Below, piece by piece: positions 26,096-36,566 of a stretch of DNA of 64,000 nucleotides (positions within the stretch are counted from its first letter, which is position 1; every line of letters starts with the position of its first letter). The stretch comes from Lachnospiraceae bacterium XBB2008. GTDB taxonomy: Bacteria; Bacillota; Clostridia; Lachnospirales; Lachnospiraceae. The stretch spans positions 62,001 through 126,000 of the forward strand of contig FMVL01000008.1 of assembly GCA_900102235.1 (NCBI GenBank), in the 5' to 3' direction. The notes under the pieces were generated by a model that worked only from the letters and a program-made list of their open reading frames with translations, did no database searches and was not told the origin of the DNA. Both the position numbers and the translations under genes were made by a program.

Positions 26096-29000
26096 ATGGA
26101 TTTCAAAGAAAAAAACACATCATCCGTAAAGGAGATCAAAAAAGAGATAAAGAACGAAGCGGTCAATGCTCAAAAAGAGAAAGCTGCTTCGGGAAACATA
26201 AATGAAGTAAAGCCCGAAGAAAAAAAGGCCGCCGATGCAAAGAAGAATGCGAATAAAGGTGCCGGCTCGGGACGTACTTCGGTTAAAGATATCAAGGAAA
26301 AGGCTAAGTCAATCGAAGTCGTAGTGCCAAAGACTGAGAAGGAAAAAGCACTGGATAAGGTTGCGGAAATGCACCGGACGCTTCTTGATATCGAAGTGGA
26401 TGGATTTGACGAGGCGGAGAGGGAGAAGATCGACAGGAACACTTTCCGCGGCCTTTCGAAAAACGATAAGAAAAAGCGTGCCGAAATGGCACTTAAGCGC
26501 CGTAAGCTCGGACAGGCAGTTACGGATTATGAGACTGCACATCCCGCGAAGGAACTCGAGCCTGTTTCCAGAGATAAAGAAGAGCTTAAGCGTAAGATCG
26601 CTGCGTTTAAGAAGATGCGCTCCAAACCCTACGACATGGGTAATGACGATAAGTTTGTCGCTAATCTCGAGAAGAATTATAAGCTCTGTGATGACGCCGA
26701 AACGATGAGACGTTATATCGAGACGGCAGTCGATGAGAGATTCATGATCGAGGGGGAGGACCTCCATGCGCTTCTTGCCAAGGTCGAGGTCTTTGCTGAG
26801 GTCAGGAAGTATCTTGATGCCCAGAAAACCCTCATGAAGAACCCGTTCTATCAATACATGGCCAAGGATGATATCTCCTACACGGACGCTCAGATCGAGA
26901 GGCTTTTAAAGACAAGCGGGAATCATGACCTGATAGAATATCTGACTAATGTAAAGATCATAAGATCTCTTCATTTCGTCCGTCATAAAGGCATGGATTC
27001 CATGCAGAAGACCGCAGAAGACCGCGGCCTTGAAGCAGCCAAAAACCTGCTGGAGAGAGATTCCAAACGGAAACTCGTTGAACAGTTCACGGATATCGCT
27101 CTTCGTTTTAACGGGAATGACCGCTTCCTCGACAAGGACTATGATTCCAGGTTTACACCTGAGCAGTTTAAGATCGAGCTTGACAGGTTTAATGCCGTTA
27201 AAATGTCAGACCTGCATTTTGCTTCCATACAGGATATAGCCGATCATTATGAGGAGAATCAGGTTCTGTTCGATCAGACTCATGACATTGAGCAGCTTCT
27301 GATGGTGGCCATACAGCGTGGGATGGCGCCGGACGACAGTGAGCTGATCAAACTGCGCGCCAGGATCGAAACCTTTACCCTGGCAGAAAGAATGGTGTCT
27401 CTGGCGCAGGAGACAGCGATCCGTTATCCTGACAGACTGATCAAAGAATGGGGAAAGGATGAATTCATCGACTCCTTGTTCGATGAGGTCAGATCATATA
27501 CGTACGGCAATTGCAGACAGGATCCGCCCAGGATCGGATCTGACTTAACCGCGTATATGCGGGAGCTTACCAGACAGTATAAGCAGGAGCATGATGAACG
27601 TGAGAAGACCATACGTGCCGTATACGGCATGACCCACGGGAACGACGATATGCAGCCCGCCGCTATCCCCGACGATGAACTTGCCCGGAGAAAGAAGGAT
27701 TATCAGAAGAATATGTTCCGGGCGGAATATATGCGCAATACAGATGCGTATATTCAGAATGTGTATGGCGACCGGGTAACTGCCGTTGCCCATGCTTATG
27801 CCAAAAGAACCGGGATACCTGTGGATGCGGCCCTGAATAAATACCCGCGTACACTCACTCCTTTCCTGTGCGGCAAATCTTCACAGGAGATCATTCGGAC
27901 GCTCGAGATCGTCGATCACGGGACGGAAGAACAAAAGGATAAGCTCTGGACGGCCGTCGCCAAAGAAGCCATGAGCGTGAACCCGGCAGAATACATGACT
28001 TCCGATCCTGAGATTCTGTTCAGAAATGCCGCATATAAATCCAGAATGGCCAAGATATACGGAAATCTGTATTCGGCCGACGCAGACGCTGTACCGGCCA
28101 ACATAAAAGATAAGAAACTGTTAAAAAAAGTCAAGGCTTATTATCAGGCAGGCTGTGTATTCTGTGCCAACGTTCTAGGAGTATATACGCAGGCAATGGG
28201 AAGCCCCGAATTATGCTCTCTGGGTATTGAGGACTGGGTACATTCGGATTTCGACAAAATATACGCTCTGAGCGACTCTATACAATCCGGCGAGATGGAC
28301 ATGGACCGGATAAAAGAGGTGAAAATCTGCGGCAACACCTATAACTGGTCGGTCGGAAGGATCAACAGATTCGATGCCGGTCTGAAGAAGATCTGGTCCA
28401 TGAACACCATTGCGAAACGACACATAGGTCCGGACAGATTCTCCGGTGAAGTCTGGGATCCCGTTGATCTGATCATGTACGACGAATTGAAGATCGAAGG
28501 GCTGGTGAAGGAACTTACCCCGGATGAACTGGGCAGCATCACGAAAACTTACGGCGATCTCAAAGCAAAATATGAGGCCGGTGAGGGAGCGAAACTGTCA
28601 GCCGGACTCAAACTGGTCCGTGATGATAAGAGTGATAAGGAATCAAAGCAGAAGACGGCGGATGCCATTGAAGAGATCTTTGCAAAAGTGATGTCGTTTG
28701 ATGTGGGCCGTTTTGATTTTGATTCATATAAAGATCTGTATATTGCCCGCGAGAAAGATCCTGATCCCGGGAGAGCTTTCGACTGCCTGAGCATATCCCG
28801 GTATGCGGATGCTGCGGAAAAACTCATCTATAAATACAGGGAATTCCGTAATGATGAGGAGGTCAGATGCCGCTTAAACGATATCCATGTGGAAGAGATC
28901 GCCGTCAGGTGTGATCTCATCAGGAAGGCTTCGGTATTCTATGACGATAAGTTTATCGGATTGATGTCTTCGGATCAGCTTGCGAAGACCGGTCTGGCAT

Positions 29001-32000
29001 TTGAAGATATCATACATATGGTACCGCAGGAGATCGACGAAAAGATTGAAGAGTGCAGGAAGTCAGGAGACAGTAAGCTTCAGGAATTTTGGACCGATGC
29101 AAAAGCGGTGAGAATCCGGATGACCGGATTCGATATCGGACAGTCTCTGAGAAGCTATGAATCATCGACAAGGGCTGATCATGAACTGTACCGGCGTTCG
29201 CGCGCGGATGAGACTGCGAATATCCTGAACGGTATTGAGAGTGCTCTTAAGAACGTAAATACCGGGGAGATCATTTTCTCCTGTATGTCGCAAGAAAAAC
29301 TAAAGGCACAGTTTAATACCGTATCCAAAGAAAAGTCTCTGACCGTATCCGAGCGTGATTCGAAACTCGATAATGTGAGATCAAGACTTCATGTCAAGTA
29401 TATGAACCGGAATGCCCTGATCGAAGCTGGGAAGCAGTTCTCAGGCAGGACGGCCGCCGCCCGTAACGGTATTACGCTGGAAAACCGCATGAAGATCGGT
29501 GACAGTCTGCTTAACAGTCTGAGGGCATTTATGGGAGATTCCGCAGAGGAGAATAACGCCCTGGTTACCCGATATACGGGTGAAGCCGGAGATCACAATG
29601 TGGTCCTGGATGGGATCACCCGTGAGCTGATGGCGATGAATATCAATATCAAAGCTGGATCCGACGCCGAATTTGCGGCAGCATCCCCGGAACTTGAAGA
29701 GATAAGCACAAAAGCCCGTGCTTATGAAAAACTTCTCAATGCCGATCCCGATTATAAGAGGAAGCTTATGACCAAGGATCCCGTGAGCATGGAGTCAGAC
29801 TATGACAGAGTCATGGGTAAGCTTAATAAGATGCTCGCGATCTCGGATTATTACAGGGCACGCCGCACCCTGCTGACCAATCCCTACTATGTCCTTCATT
29901 ACAATGATGAGATGACTGCGGACCGCAGGAAGGCTTTGCCGGGTGACCAGGCAAGATGCGCCGGCCTGATCGATCTTGTGGCGAAATGCACCGAGCGCTT
30001 AAACGGCTCTGACCTCCGCACGAGAGAGGCGGCCGGCATGGAACGCCTGCTTAATGAGGCCGAATCAGTCAGTGCGCAGGAGGCATTGCTGCGGGGACGT
30101 CCGGACCTGACCAAAGCCGATCCGTCGGCCGTTCATAAAGCCAATAAGGAAATAGCCAGGTATCTGGAGGCAGCTAATATATCCGAGTATGATACCGGCA
30201 CTATGGACGATTTTCTCTACGGTGAACATCCGGATGCCGAGAAATACAAAACAAAAGCAGTCAAAAACTATCTCGATTCGGTAATATACTTCAACAAGAT
30301 GAAAGGTAATGCGGAGAAAAAGGAGACTATTCTTCCTCCTGAAAGGGTCGCTCTGTACCGAAAACTGAACGAGATGCTCAATGATAAAGAAAAATACAGC
30401 AGTACGGAGACTATGAAATCCTCCCCGAAATACAAAGATCCCGTGACCGGAGAGATCTTTGCTTTCGATACGGGGATGGCACGTCTTATCAACAGTCTGT
30501 GTTTTGCGTACGCAGGCAATGTGTCGAATGAGGAGATAACCGATATGTTTGAAGGTTTTCTCCTGCCGCATCGCAAGGACGTAGACTTAAGCAAAGAGAA
30601 TGTGAGGCTTTATGTCAGGGAGAGGTTCCTTGAATCGATGCGTAAACTGTTCGATCTGGAATTTGAAAGTCTGAAACGCTATCAGAACACTTATGGATCG
30701 CTGTGCTTTGATCTTCCCCCCGGAGTATTCATGGAGTCGCTTGGAGAATCACAGAAGGACTTCGTCCTGCTGAATCAGTCGGGACAGGATATGGCTGAAC
30801 TGACGGACCATACCGCCGAGAGGAATTGTCTGGTGGATGGCAAGGCCATGACCGTGGCCGAGGTTCTGATCAAATATGGAAAGATACTGAAAACCAAGGC
30901 GGATAACGCGGAACTTGTCGGACCGGATTATTATCAGGAGATAACCGGAGGCCTGAATACAAGATTCAACAGTGCATCGGAATTTATTGAGGATCCCGAA
31001 GAGGAACCGAAGAAATACTTTGAGATGAAACCGATCAAAGCAAGCCGTTATCTGAAGAGTAACTTCAGAATCGGCGGACCCGGTGTATCGCACAGCGAAG
31101 CCCGCAGGATATGGAAGAAGACACTTGCCTATTCCGATGACAGAAACCTTACCGGCGGTGATCAGTTCCTGAAATATAACGCGACCAGACTGGGTGCGTT
31201 CTCTTCATCGCAGAAAAAAGAGATGAAGAAGGCCAGACGAAATGATGTCGAACTGTTTAAACTCTATAATACCGAACTGGATGATCGTGAGGCAGAGCTG
31301 ATCAGTCAGACAAAGAACGCGATCGGAGAAGCTCTGAGTGATGAACTTCTGAAAAAACTCATCGTATTCCATCCCGGTCTGTACAGGTGGGGTAAGAAGG
31401 ATGAGCAGCAGACCGCGGATTTCAATGCTCTCATCAGGCAGTATGCGGGAATAGGTGTGGCAGATGAGAAGAAAGCCGAAGCCAGAAAAGAGGCTTCCGC
31501 TAAGCTGTATGATCTGTGGAGCAGAGCGATGACGGGGGTCGGCTTTTTCAAGGAAATAGATATCATGATGGGCGATGGCGACGGACTGGATGAGGAAATG
31601 GAAGCCAGAGCTAATCCCGATGAGGTTATGGACGGCTCAAGGCTGTACCAGGGAGAAGTAAGGCACAGGATGTTTGAATCCCTCAGGGCCCTTGCCAATT
31701 CGGCCGAATACGGTTTTGTCTTCAATAATGATGAGGAGGAAGCTTTATCAAAAAGGACTAAGTTGAAGAATCAGCTCGTTCAGGAGATCTTCCGGGGCAT
31801 CATGAAGAGCGATTTTTATCTGGATCTTAAGGATGTGGGATCAAAAGAACGCTCCTATTCGGAGAGAATGTATCAGAAGCTGAATTTCTATATCAGCAAG
31901 TTACAAACCGATAAATACGATCCTTTCGTTGCTTTCGATGATCCGGAGTTTAAGGAGGCCATGGACTTCGTCGGAGTCTCTCTGGAAGGCCTGAAGGCAT

Positions 32001-35000
32001 TTGAAATTAAGGCTGTTCAGAACGAGAAGAAGGAAGAGAAAAAGGAAGAAGCGAAGGCCAAGGAAGAAGAGAAGAAGTCCGAAGCGAAGGCCAAGGAAGA
32101 AGAGAAGAAGTCCGAAGCCGTCAAGGAAGAGAAGAAGTCCGAGCAGAAAGCCAGGGAGGACCTTGTCAAGGCCAAAGAAAAAGAATGGGGACAGGCCTTC
32201 AACAGCATCGTCGATGAAGATGAAGAAGATGAAGAAGAGATCAATACGTCCTCTCAGAAAGAAAAGACCGTAGCCGGAGCATCAGTAAAGACCGAGCAGA
32301 AGTCTGAGCAGAAGGCAGTTCCTCAGCCCGCTGTCGCTTACATACCGAAGATCATCAGTAACTTCATAATCTCCAATATTCAGGACGGTTCCGTACTGGC
32401 TGCCGCTGAAGACAAGACAGCCGTGGGGTTTGCCAAGTACATCGCCGACCAGACCGCGCAGGCGCTCTCGCAGCATTCCGTCACCTGGAATGACTTAAAG
32501 GATGAGCTTAAGCACTGGATGATGGGCAAAGAATTCAGCGAACTGGAAGTTAAGACCGGTGCCGACGGCAAGGAGATCCTTGAGCGAAATATACTGAAGA
32601 TCGATCCTGCAAACGCCGACCGGCAGCTTGAAAAGATCCGTACTGCCCTGATCGCGGAGGGTAATGTCATCGATGAAGCTGCAATACTGGCCGAGAGGGA
32701 AGCTCTGTCCAAAAAGTATGACGCGGAGCCGCAGTATGCCAAGGGCAGCCTGAAGGCCATGCTCAGGGCTTTGATCGGTGTAAACGGGGTACAGGACATT
32801 GAACATGTGAAGAACCTGACTGTTTCCGATGATCATGATACAGCCGAGGTCATGAAGAACATAAAGGATGTTTACCACGGTTACTTCGAACGCAGTCTGA
32901 CGAAACTGAAGGTGGGCCCGGAGGAACAGCCTATTCCCAGAACCGAGCTTCAGATTCCCGAAAAGGATAAAGAGGTCGTTAACTGGGTATTTAACGAGAT
33001 GCCTGAAGGCAACTTGAGCGATACACAGATCGCCGAATTCAGGAACAAATGGAATAAAAAACTCAGTCTGATGCTGATAGAAGGCAACTATCCGTCGAAG
33101 ATCACATTGGATAAGATCAATGTCATGTTTTCTGTCTGGTGGGGGGCTGCAAACAGGCACGCCGATCAGATGCAGAAGGACGCACTCCTTCAGAACCTGG
33201 CCGGTGTTGACTTAAGCAAAGCTGTTCCGAAGAGCAGTATAGAAAACGAGCAATCCGCTCCCAACTTCAGGCAGTGGTATGGCTTAAGCTGCTGGGCTGC
33301 TTCGGGATCAGTTGTGAGTGAGTGGTACTTAAGGAACGTGCTTAAGGATGATAAGACTGTGATAGACCAGGCGGACTTCTTAACTCCCGCCAATCTTAAG
33401 CTGAATCCTTTTGCGGAGAACCTGCTGGAGTTTGAGAAAAAGTATCCTCACGGAGACGAGGGCATTCACGGTGAAGTACAGACTCTGCAGGCTTGTCTGA
33501 AACCACAGGGACAAACAGGAAGCCTGATGATGACTGCCGACACTATGCTTTCCAGAATGAAAGATACCGGCGTAAGACACGTCAGATTTGCCATGACCGC
33601 AACCGATCCGTATATGAGCGGCAAAATGGACAAGACAAACCGGCTCAAACTGGTCAAGCTCCTGTTTGAAAGAATAGGTGACATGATAGCCGAGACCGGA
33701 GGCCCCGTATCTATGCTGCTGCCCGGTCATTACCGTACCGTCATAGGTGTGGAAGGCAATAAGATCAGGTTCAGAGATTCTCTGGATTCGACCGGATTTG
33801 ATGTCAGAACTTTCACGCTGGAAGAATTTCTGGAGCATTGGGACAGCACGGCACACACAGAGAAAATGTACCAGGTCGAACTTGTGGGTCTTCAGCATCT
33901 GACAGGCGAAAACAAGGATGAATTAAAGGAAAAATTCGGATATAACTACAATGATAAGGGCGAACTTCAGTATTCTCTGAAAGATGATATGAAAGATTCC
34001 GGAAGCCCGGAGAACATCATACATAACCTGGGGCGGGTTTACTCAAACCAAACCCGTAAGTCCGACAACATACTGGATCGCTACCTGCAGGATAATCTCT
34101 ATGTGCCCAAAAACCTCGATAACGTAAAGAACGTCGAGGAGACGGAGCGAAGGAATGCGGAATTAAGAGAACAACTGGGCACGGATAAGAAGTCGCAGGA
34201 CGAGCTCAATGCAAAGAGCAAAGCCATCAACGATTATGGCGTAATCTTTATGGAAGCCAGAGAGAAAGAAGCCGCTCAAAGAAAAGCCAAGGGGATCATA
34301 ACCGGACAGAAGCAGCAGGTTCAGAAGGAGAAAAAAGAGGAGCAGCAGGCGCAGAAAGAGAAAAAAGAAGAAAAGCAGGCCCCCGCGGTCAGGGCTCCTA
34401 AGAAGAAAACTACCAATATCTTGTCACTTTTCCCGGAAACGATGAAGAATGACCTGGAGCTGCTAAGGTCGAACGCCGAATATCCCCCGCAGCTTAAAGG
34501 TGCGATGGATTCCCTTGCAAAACTTGCTGCCATGCCGAAGAAAACCTGGAAGCAGCATGCAACATATTCCAGGCAATGCGATAAATATCTTCAGGATCGT
34601 AATAAAGGAATGAAGGCATATATAGACAGTCTGCCGAAGGACAAGTTTTCCTCTTCTCAAAAGAAATACCTGTACCTTATTGCGGATGTTTCAAATCAGA
34701 TTGACCGGGATCTGAGTGGCCTTCATGAGCTGGACGGCTATGAGAAGATCTGTGATCTTTTGGGTAAGATCAAAAAACATAGCTGCTTTAAAGATCATGA
34801 CAGTATTATGCCCGATTTTCTTAAAAAAGGCCTGTCGTCCGCCAATAAGGGTCTTCTGACCGATCTGATCGCTGAATTTGAATCCATGAAGGCACCCAAA
34901 TCCTGGGAGGAGTCAGGAAAACTGGAAGGCAAAAAAGACAGAGTTCTGTACATTTCACCGCAGGATCTGGGAACCTATGTGCCCGAGGCTGTTATTAACA

Positions 35001-36547
35001 CTTCTTCAACCACGAAAAGTGTTCCTCAGGGAGCAGAAATGAATATTGCCGGTGATCGTTTTATGGAATTCATGGGTATGGAACGAAACACTCGCAGATA
35101 CGTACATTCTTATTCCACGGATAAATCCGGCAAAAGACATTGGGGATTTAAGTATGATGAGAATTATTCCAAACAGCACAAGTGGATGAATAAATTGGAA
35201 GAATTCGGCGTGAAGGATATGAATTACTCTCTTATGTTCTCACCGGATGCAATACGACAGTTGAGTAATCTGTCGATTCTTCTTCCGTTAATGGGAAGGT
35301 ATGATTTTGACCCTGCGGATGAGATCACCATGATGTTCTCGGAGTATGATATATCTGCGTCTCAAAGCAAGACCGGGTATAAGATGCTGAATGTATCCGG
35401 TGTTTACCTTGCCGGACCGGGCGATTGTTTTTCGATGACGTCCGCTAAGGATATTAAAGAAGGAAAAGGACGTTTACCTTCGTTTGATACAATGGATATT
35501 CCGTTTTTGGATGAGGAGTTTGTGGAAAAGGTCCTTGCTCTTAAGGCGGATGATCTGTATAAGATCACGGGAGGTATCGTGAATATGGATCAGGTTAAGG
35601 CTTATGGTGAAAGACTTGCTTTGATTCAGTCCCTGCTTAAGAAGAGAAAGGCTCAGGATTCCAAGCTTCCCGAAAAGGAACGCACTATCTTAAAAAGGGA
35701 AGATTGGGAAAACCCCGAAGTGCGTGAGAAGCTCGAGAATGGACTGCAGGCAGTAAACGATCAGTTGTGTCCGGAACTGCTTGACGGTGGTACTCTGATA
35801 GAAGGTGCTGCGCACACAGGTTATTATATTGAGGCTGATCCCGAGGCAAAAGCAAGAAAAGAAAATGAAAGAGAGTATTACCGGCTCTATGAGGCTGTTA
35901 AAGAGGAATACCGGGAGGCTGACGGTTACGAGAAGAAGCTCGATACAGTCTGCAATCTGGCCTGGCGAACTCATATTCAATCCCATGCTACAGATAAAAA
36001 CCTCCAGCTGATCCAGGATGTGATCTCGAGAGTACTGCAGGAAGAAGCGGACAGGGAAACTCTGGTTGCATATATGGAACGGAAATACAGTCTTTTCAGA
36101 AATATAGGTGAACTGGTGCAGGCAAAGGTTAACGATACTTCGTTTGTTGTTCCGGCGGAAGCTGAAAATGCCAAAAATACGAAGAAAAATGCCGACAAAG
36201 TAAGATTACAATATGCGGCTCTGGTAGCCCGTCGGGAGAACCCGGACCTGTTCCTGGAGGCAGGCAGGCTGGCCCCTATAGCCGGATTTTTCCAGGAAAC
36301 CTCATTTGTTACCATGAGTCTGAATGAAGGTATGGATAATCCGACCTACCTTATGATGGATCTTGATAAAGAAATGCTCAGTAAAAACAAACAGTATGAA
36401 CCTTTGATCAAACTGGGATCGAATGTCATAGAGTATGATCATGATCTGTTGGATCCCGAACTGGTCAGGAAAGAGGATGAAGTATTTAACAGGCTTGACG
36501 AGAAGCAGAACGAAGAGTTTATGAAACGCTTCGAAGATGTGATTTAA
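26096..36547 (+). CDS. Giant multidomain protein, 3483 aa, with papain-like cysteine peptidase
   Basis: Residues about 1-95 are lysine/glutamate-rich and disordered. Residues about 100-1975 align along their length with the 3276-residue protein (shared MKNP-YQYMAKDD-SYTD, ISDYYRAR, GRPDLTKADPS and GSRLY-GEVRHRM segments). An E/K/A linker with 33-bp DNA repeats follows (about 1977-2075). A helical region leads to a papain-like domain with FRQWYGLSCWAASG (Gln oxyanion position, Cys2399), GHYRTVIGV (His2545) and FRDSLDS (Asp2561). A second Q/K/E linker (about 2739-2769) precedes a C-terminal region of about 700 residues not found in the paralogue. A possible weak YAALVARREN module lies near the end. 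No signal peptide is seen. Function is unknown; an effector or large protease scaffold is possible. Confidence 0.85.
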   Translation: MDFKEKNTSSVKEIKKEIKNEAVNAQKEKAASGNINEVKPEEKKAADAKKNANKGAGSGRTSVKDIKEKAKSIEVVVPKTEKEKALDKVAEMHRTLLDIEVDGFDEAEREKIDRNTFRGLSKNDKKKRAEMALKRRKLGQAVTDYETAHPAKELEPVSRDKEELKRKIAAFKKMRSKPYDMGNDDKFVANLEKNYKLCDDAETMRRYIETAVDERFMIEGEDLHALLAKVEVFAEVRKYLDAQKTLMKNPFYQYMAKDDISYTDAQIERLLKTSGNHDLIEYLTNVKIIRSLHFVRHKGMDSMQKTAEDRGLEAAKNLLERDSKRKLVEQFTDIALRFNGNDRFLDKDYDSRFTPEQFKIELDRFNAVKMSDLHFASIQDIADHYEENQVLFDQTHDIEQLLMVAIQRGMAPDDSELIKLRARIETFTLAERMVSLAQETAIRYPDRLIKEWGKDEFIDSLFDEVRSYTYGNCRQDPPRIGSDLTAYMRELTRQYKQEHDEREKTIRAVYGMTHGNDDMQPAAIPDDELARRKKDYQKNMFRAEYMRNTDAYIQNVYGDRVTAVAHAYAKRTGIPVDAALNKYPRTLTPFLCGKSSQEIIRTLEIVDHGTEEQKDKLWTAVAKEAMSVNPAEYMTSDPEILFRNAAYKSRMAKIYGNLYSADADAVPANIKDKKLLKKVKAYYQAGCVFCANVLGVYTQAMGSPELCSLGIEDWVHSDFDKIYALSDSIQSGEMDMDRIKEVKICGNTYNWSVGRINRFDAGLKKIWSMNTIAKRHIGPDRFSGEVWDPVDLIMYDELKIEGLVKELTPDELGSITKTYGDLKAKYEAGEGAKLSAGLKLVRDDKSDKESKQKTADAIEEIFAKVMSFDVGRFDFDSYKDLYIAREKDPDPGRAFDCLSISRYADAAEKLIYKYREFRNDEEVRCRLNDIHVEEIAVRCDLIRKASVFYDDKFIGLMSSDQLAKTGLAFEDIIHMVPQEIDEKIEECRKSGDSKLQEFWTDAKAVRIRMTGFDIGQSLRSYESSTRADHELYRRSRADETANILNGIESALKNVNTGEIIFSCMSQEKLKAQFNTVSKEKSLTVSERDSKLDNVRSRLHVKYMNRNALIEAGKQFSGRTAAARNGITLENRMKIGDSLLNSLRAFMGDSAEENNALVTRYTGEAGDHNVVLDGITRELMAMNINIKAGSDAEFAAASPELEEISTKARAYEKLLNADPDYKRKLMTKDPVSMESDYDRVMGKLNKMLAISDYYRARRTLLTNPYYVLHYNDEMTADRRKALPGDQARCAGLIDLVAKCTERLNGSDLRTREAAGMERLLNEAESVSAQEALLRGRPDLTKADPSAVHKANKEIARYLEAANISEYDTGTMDDFLYGEHPDAEKYKTKAVKNYLDSVIYFNKMKGNAEKKETILPPERVALYRKLNEMLNDKEKYSSTETMKSSPKYKDPVTGEIFAFDTGMARLINSLCFAYAGNVSNEEITDMFEGFLLPHRKDVDLSKENVRLYVRERFLESMRKLFDLEFESLKRYQNTYGSLCFDLPPGVFMESLGESQKDFVLLNQSGQDMAELTDHTAERNCLVDGKAMTVAEVLIKYGKILKTKADNAELVGPDYYQEITGGLNTRFNSASEFIEDPEEEPKKYFEMKPIKASRYLKSNFRIGGPGVSHSEARRIWKKTLAYSDDRNLTGGDQFLKYNATRLGAFSSSQKKEMKKARRNDVELFKLYNTELDDREAELISQTKNAIGEALSDELLKKLIVFHPGLYRWGKKDEQQTADFNALIRQYAGIGVADEKKAEARKEASAKLYDLWSRAMTGVGFFKEIDIMMGDGDGLDEEMEARANPDEVMDGSRLYQGEVRHRMFESLRALANSAEYGFVFNNDEEEALSKRTKLKNQLVQEIFRGIMKSDFYLDLKDVGSKERSYSERMYQKLNFYISKLQTDKYDPFVAFDDPEFKEAMDFVGVSLEGLKAFEIKAVQNEKKEEKKEEAKAKEEEKKSEAKAKEEEKKSEAVKEEKKSEQKAREDLVKAKEKEWGQAFNSIVDEDEEDEEEINTSSQKEKTVAGASVKTEQKSEQKAVPQPAVAYIPKIISNFIISNIQDGSVLAAAEDKTAVGFAKYIADQTAQALSQHSVTWNDLKDELKHWMMGKEFSELEVKTGADGKEILERNILKIDPANADRQLEKIRTALIAEGNVIDEAAILAEREALSKKYDAEPQYAKGSLKAMLRALIGVNGVQDIEHVKNLTVSDDHDTAEVMKNIKDVYHGYFERSLTKLKVGPEEQPIPRTELQIPEKDKEVVNWVFNEMPEGNLSDTQIAEFRNKWNKKLSLMLIEGNYPSKITLDKINVMFSVWWGAANRHADQMQKDALLQNLAGVDLSKAVPKSSIENEQSAPNFRQWYGLSCWAASGSVVSEWYLRNVLKDDKTVIDQADFLTPANLKLNPFAENLLEFEKKYPHGDEGIHGEVQTLQACLKPQGQTGSLMMTADTMLSRMKDTGVRHVRFAMTATDPYMSGKMDKTNRLKLVKLLFERIGDMIAETGGPVSMLLPGHYRTVIGVEGNKIRFRDSLDSTGFDVRTFTLEEFLEHWDSTAHTEKMYQVELVGLQHLTGENKDELKEKFGYNYNDKGELQYSLKDDMKDSGSPENIIHNLGRVYSNQTRKSDNILDRYLQDNLYVPKNLDNVKNVEETERRNAELREQLGTDKKSQDELNAKSKAINDYGVIFMEAREKEAAQRKAKGIITGQKQQVQKEKKEEQQAQKEKKEEKQAPAVRAPKKKTTNILSLFPETMKNDLELLRSNAEYPPQLKGAMDSLAKLAAMPKKTWKQHATYSRQCDKYLQDRNKGMKAYIDSLPKDKFSSSQKKYLYLIADVSNQIDRDLSGLHELDGYEKICDLLGKIKKHSCFKDHDSIMPDFLKKGLSSANKGLLTDLIAEFESMKAPKSWEESGKLEGKKDRVLYISPQDLGTYVPEAVINTSSTTKSVPQGAEMNIAGDRFMEFMGMERNTRRYVHSYSTDKSGKRHWGFKYDENYSKQHKWMNKLEEFGVKDMNYSLMFSPDAIRQLSNLSILLPLMGRYDFDPADEITMMFSEYDISASQSKTGYKMLNVSGVYLAGPGDCFSMTSAKDIKEGKGRLPSFDTMDIPFLDEEFVEKVLALKADDLYKITGGIVNMDQVKAYGERLALIQSLLKKRKAQDSKLPEKERTILKREDWENPEVREKLENGLQAVNDQLCPELLDGGTLIEGAAHTGYYIEADPEAKARKENEREYYRLYEAVKEEYREADGYEKKLDTVCNLAWRTHIQSHATDKNLQLIQDVISRVLQEEADRETLVAYMERKYSLFRNIGELVQAKVNDTSFVVPAEAENAKNTKKNADKVRLQYAALVARRENPDLFLEAGRLAPIAGFFQETSFVTMSLNEGMDNPTYLMMDLDKEMLSKNKQYEPLIKLGSNVIEYDHDLLDPELVRKEDEVFNRLDEKQNEEFMKRFEDVI
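32041..32150 (+). repeat. 33-bp repeats coding for E/K/A-rich linker
   Basis: Near-identical units starting GCGAAGGCCAAGG occur at 32051 and 32084, encoding AKAKEEEKKSE-type undecapeptides, with partial copies on both sides. They form the charged linker before the peptidase part of the 3483-residue protein. A comparable E/K linker lies at about 13515-13583 in the paralogue. Such tracts can change length between strains. Confidence 0.75.
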
Positions 36548-36566
36548 CTGATCAGGAGGTGATCAA

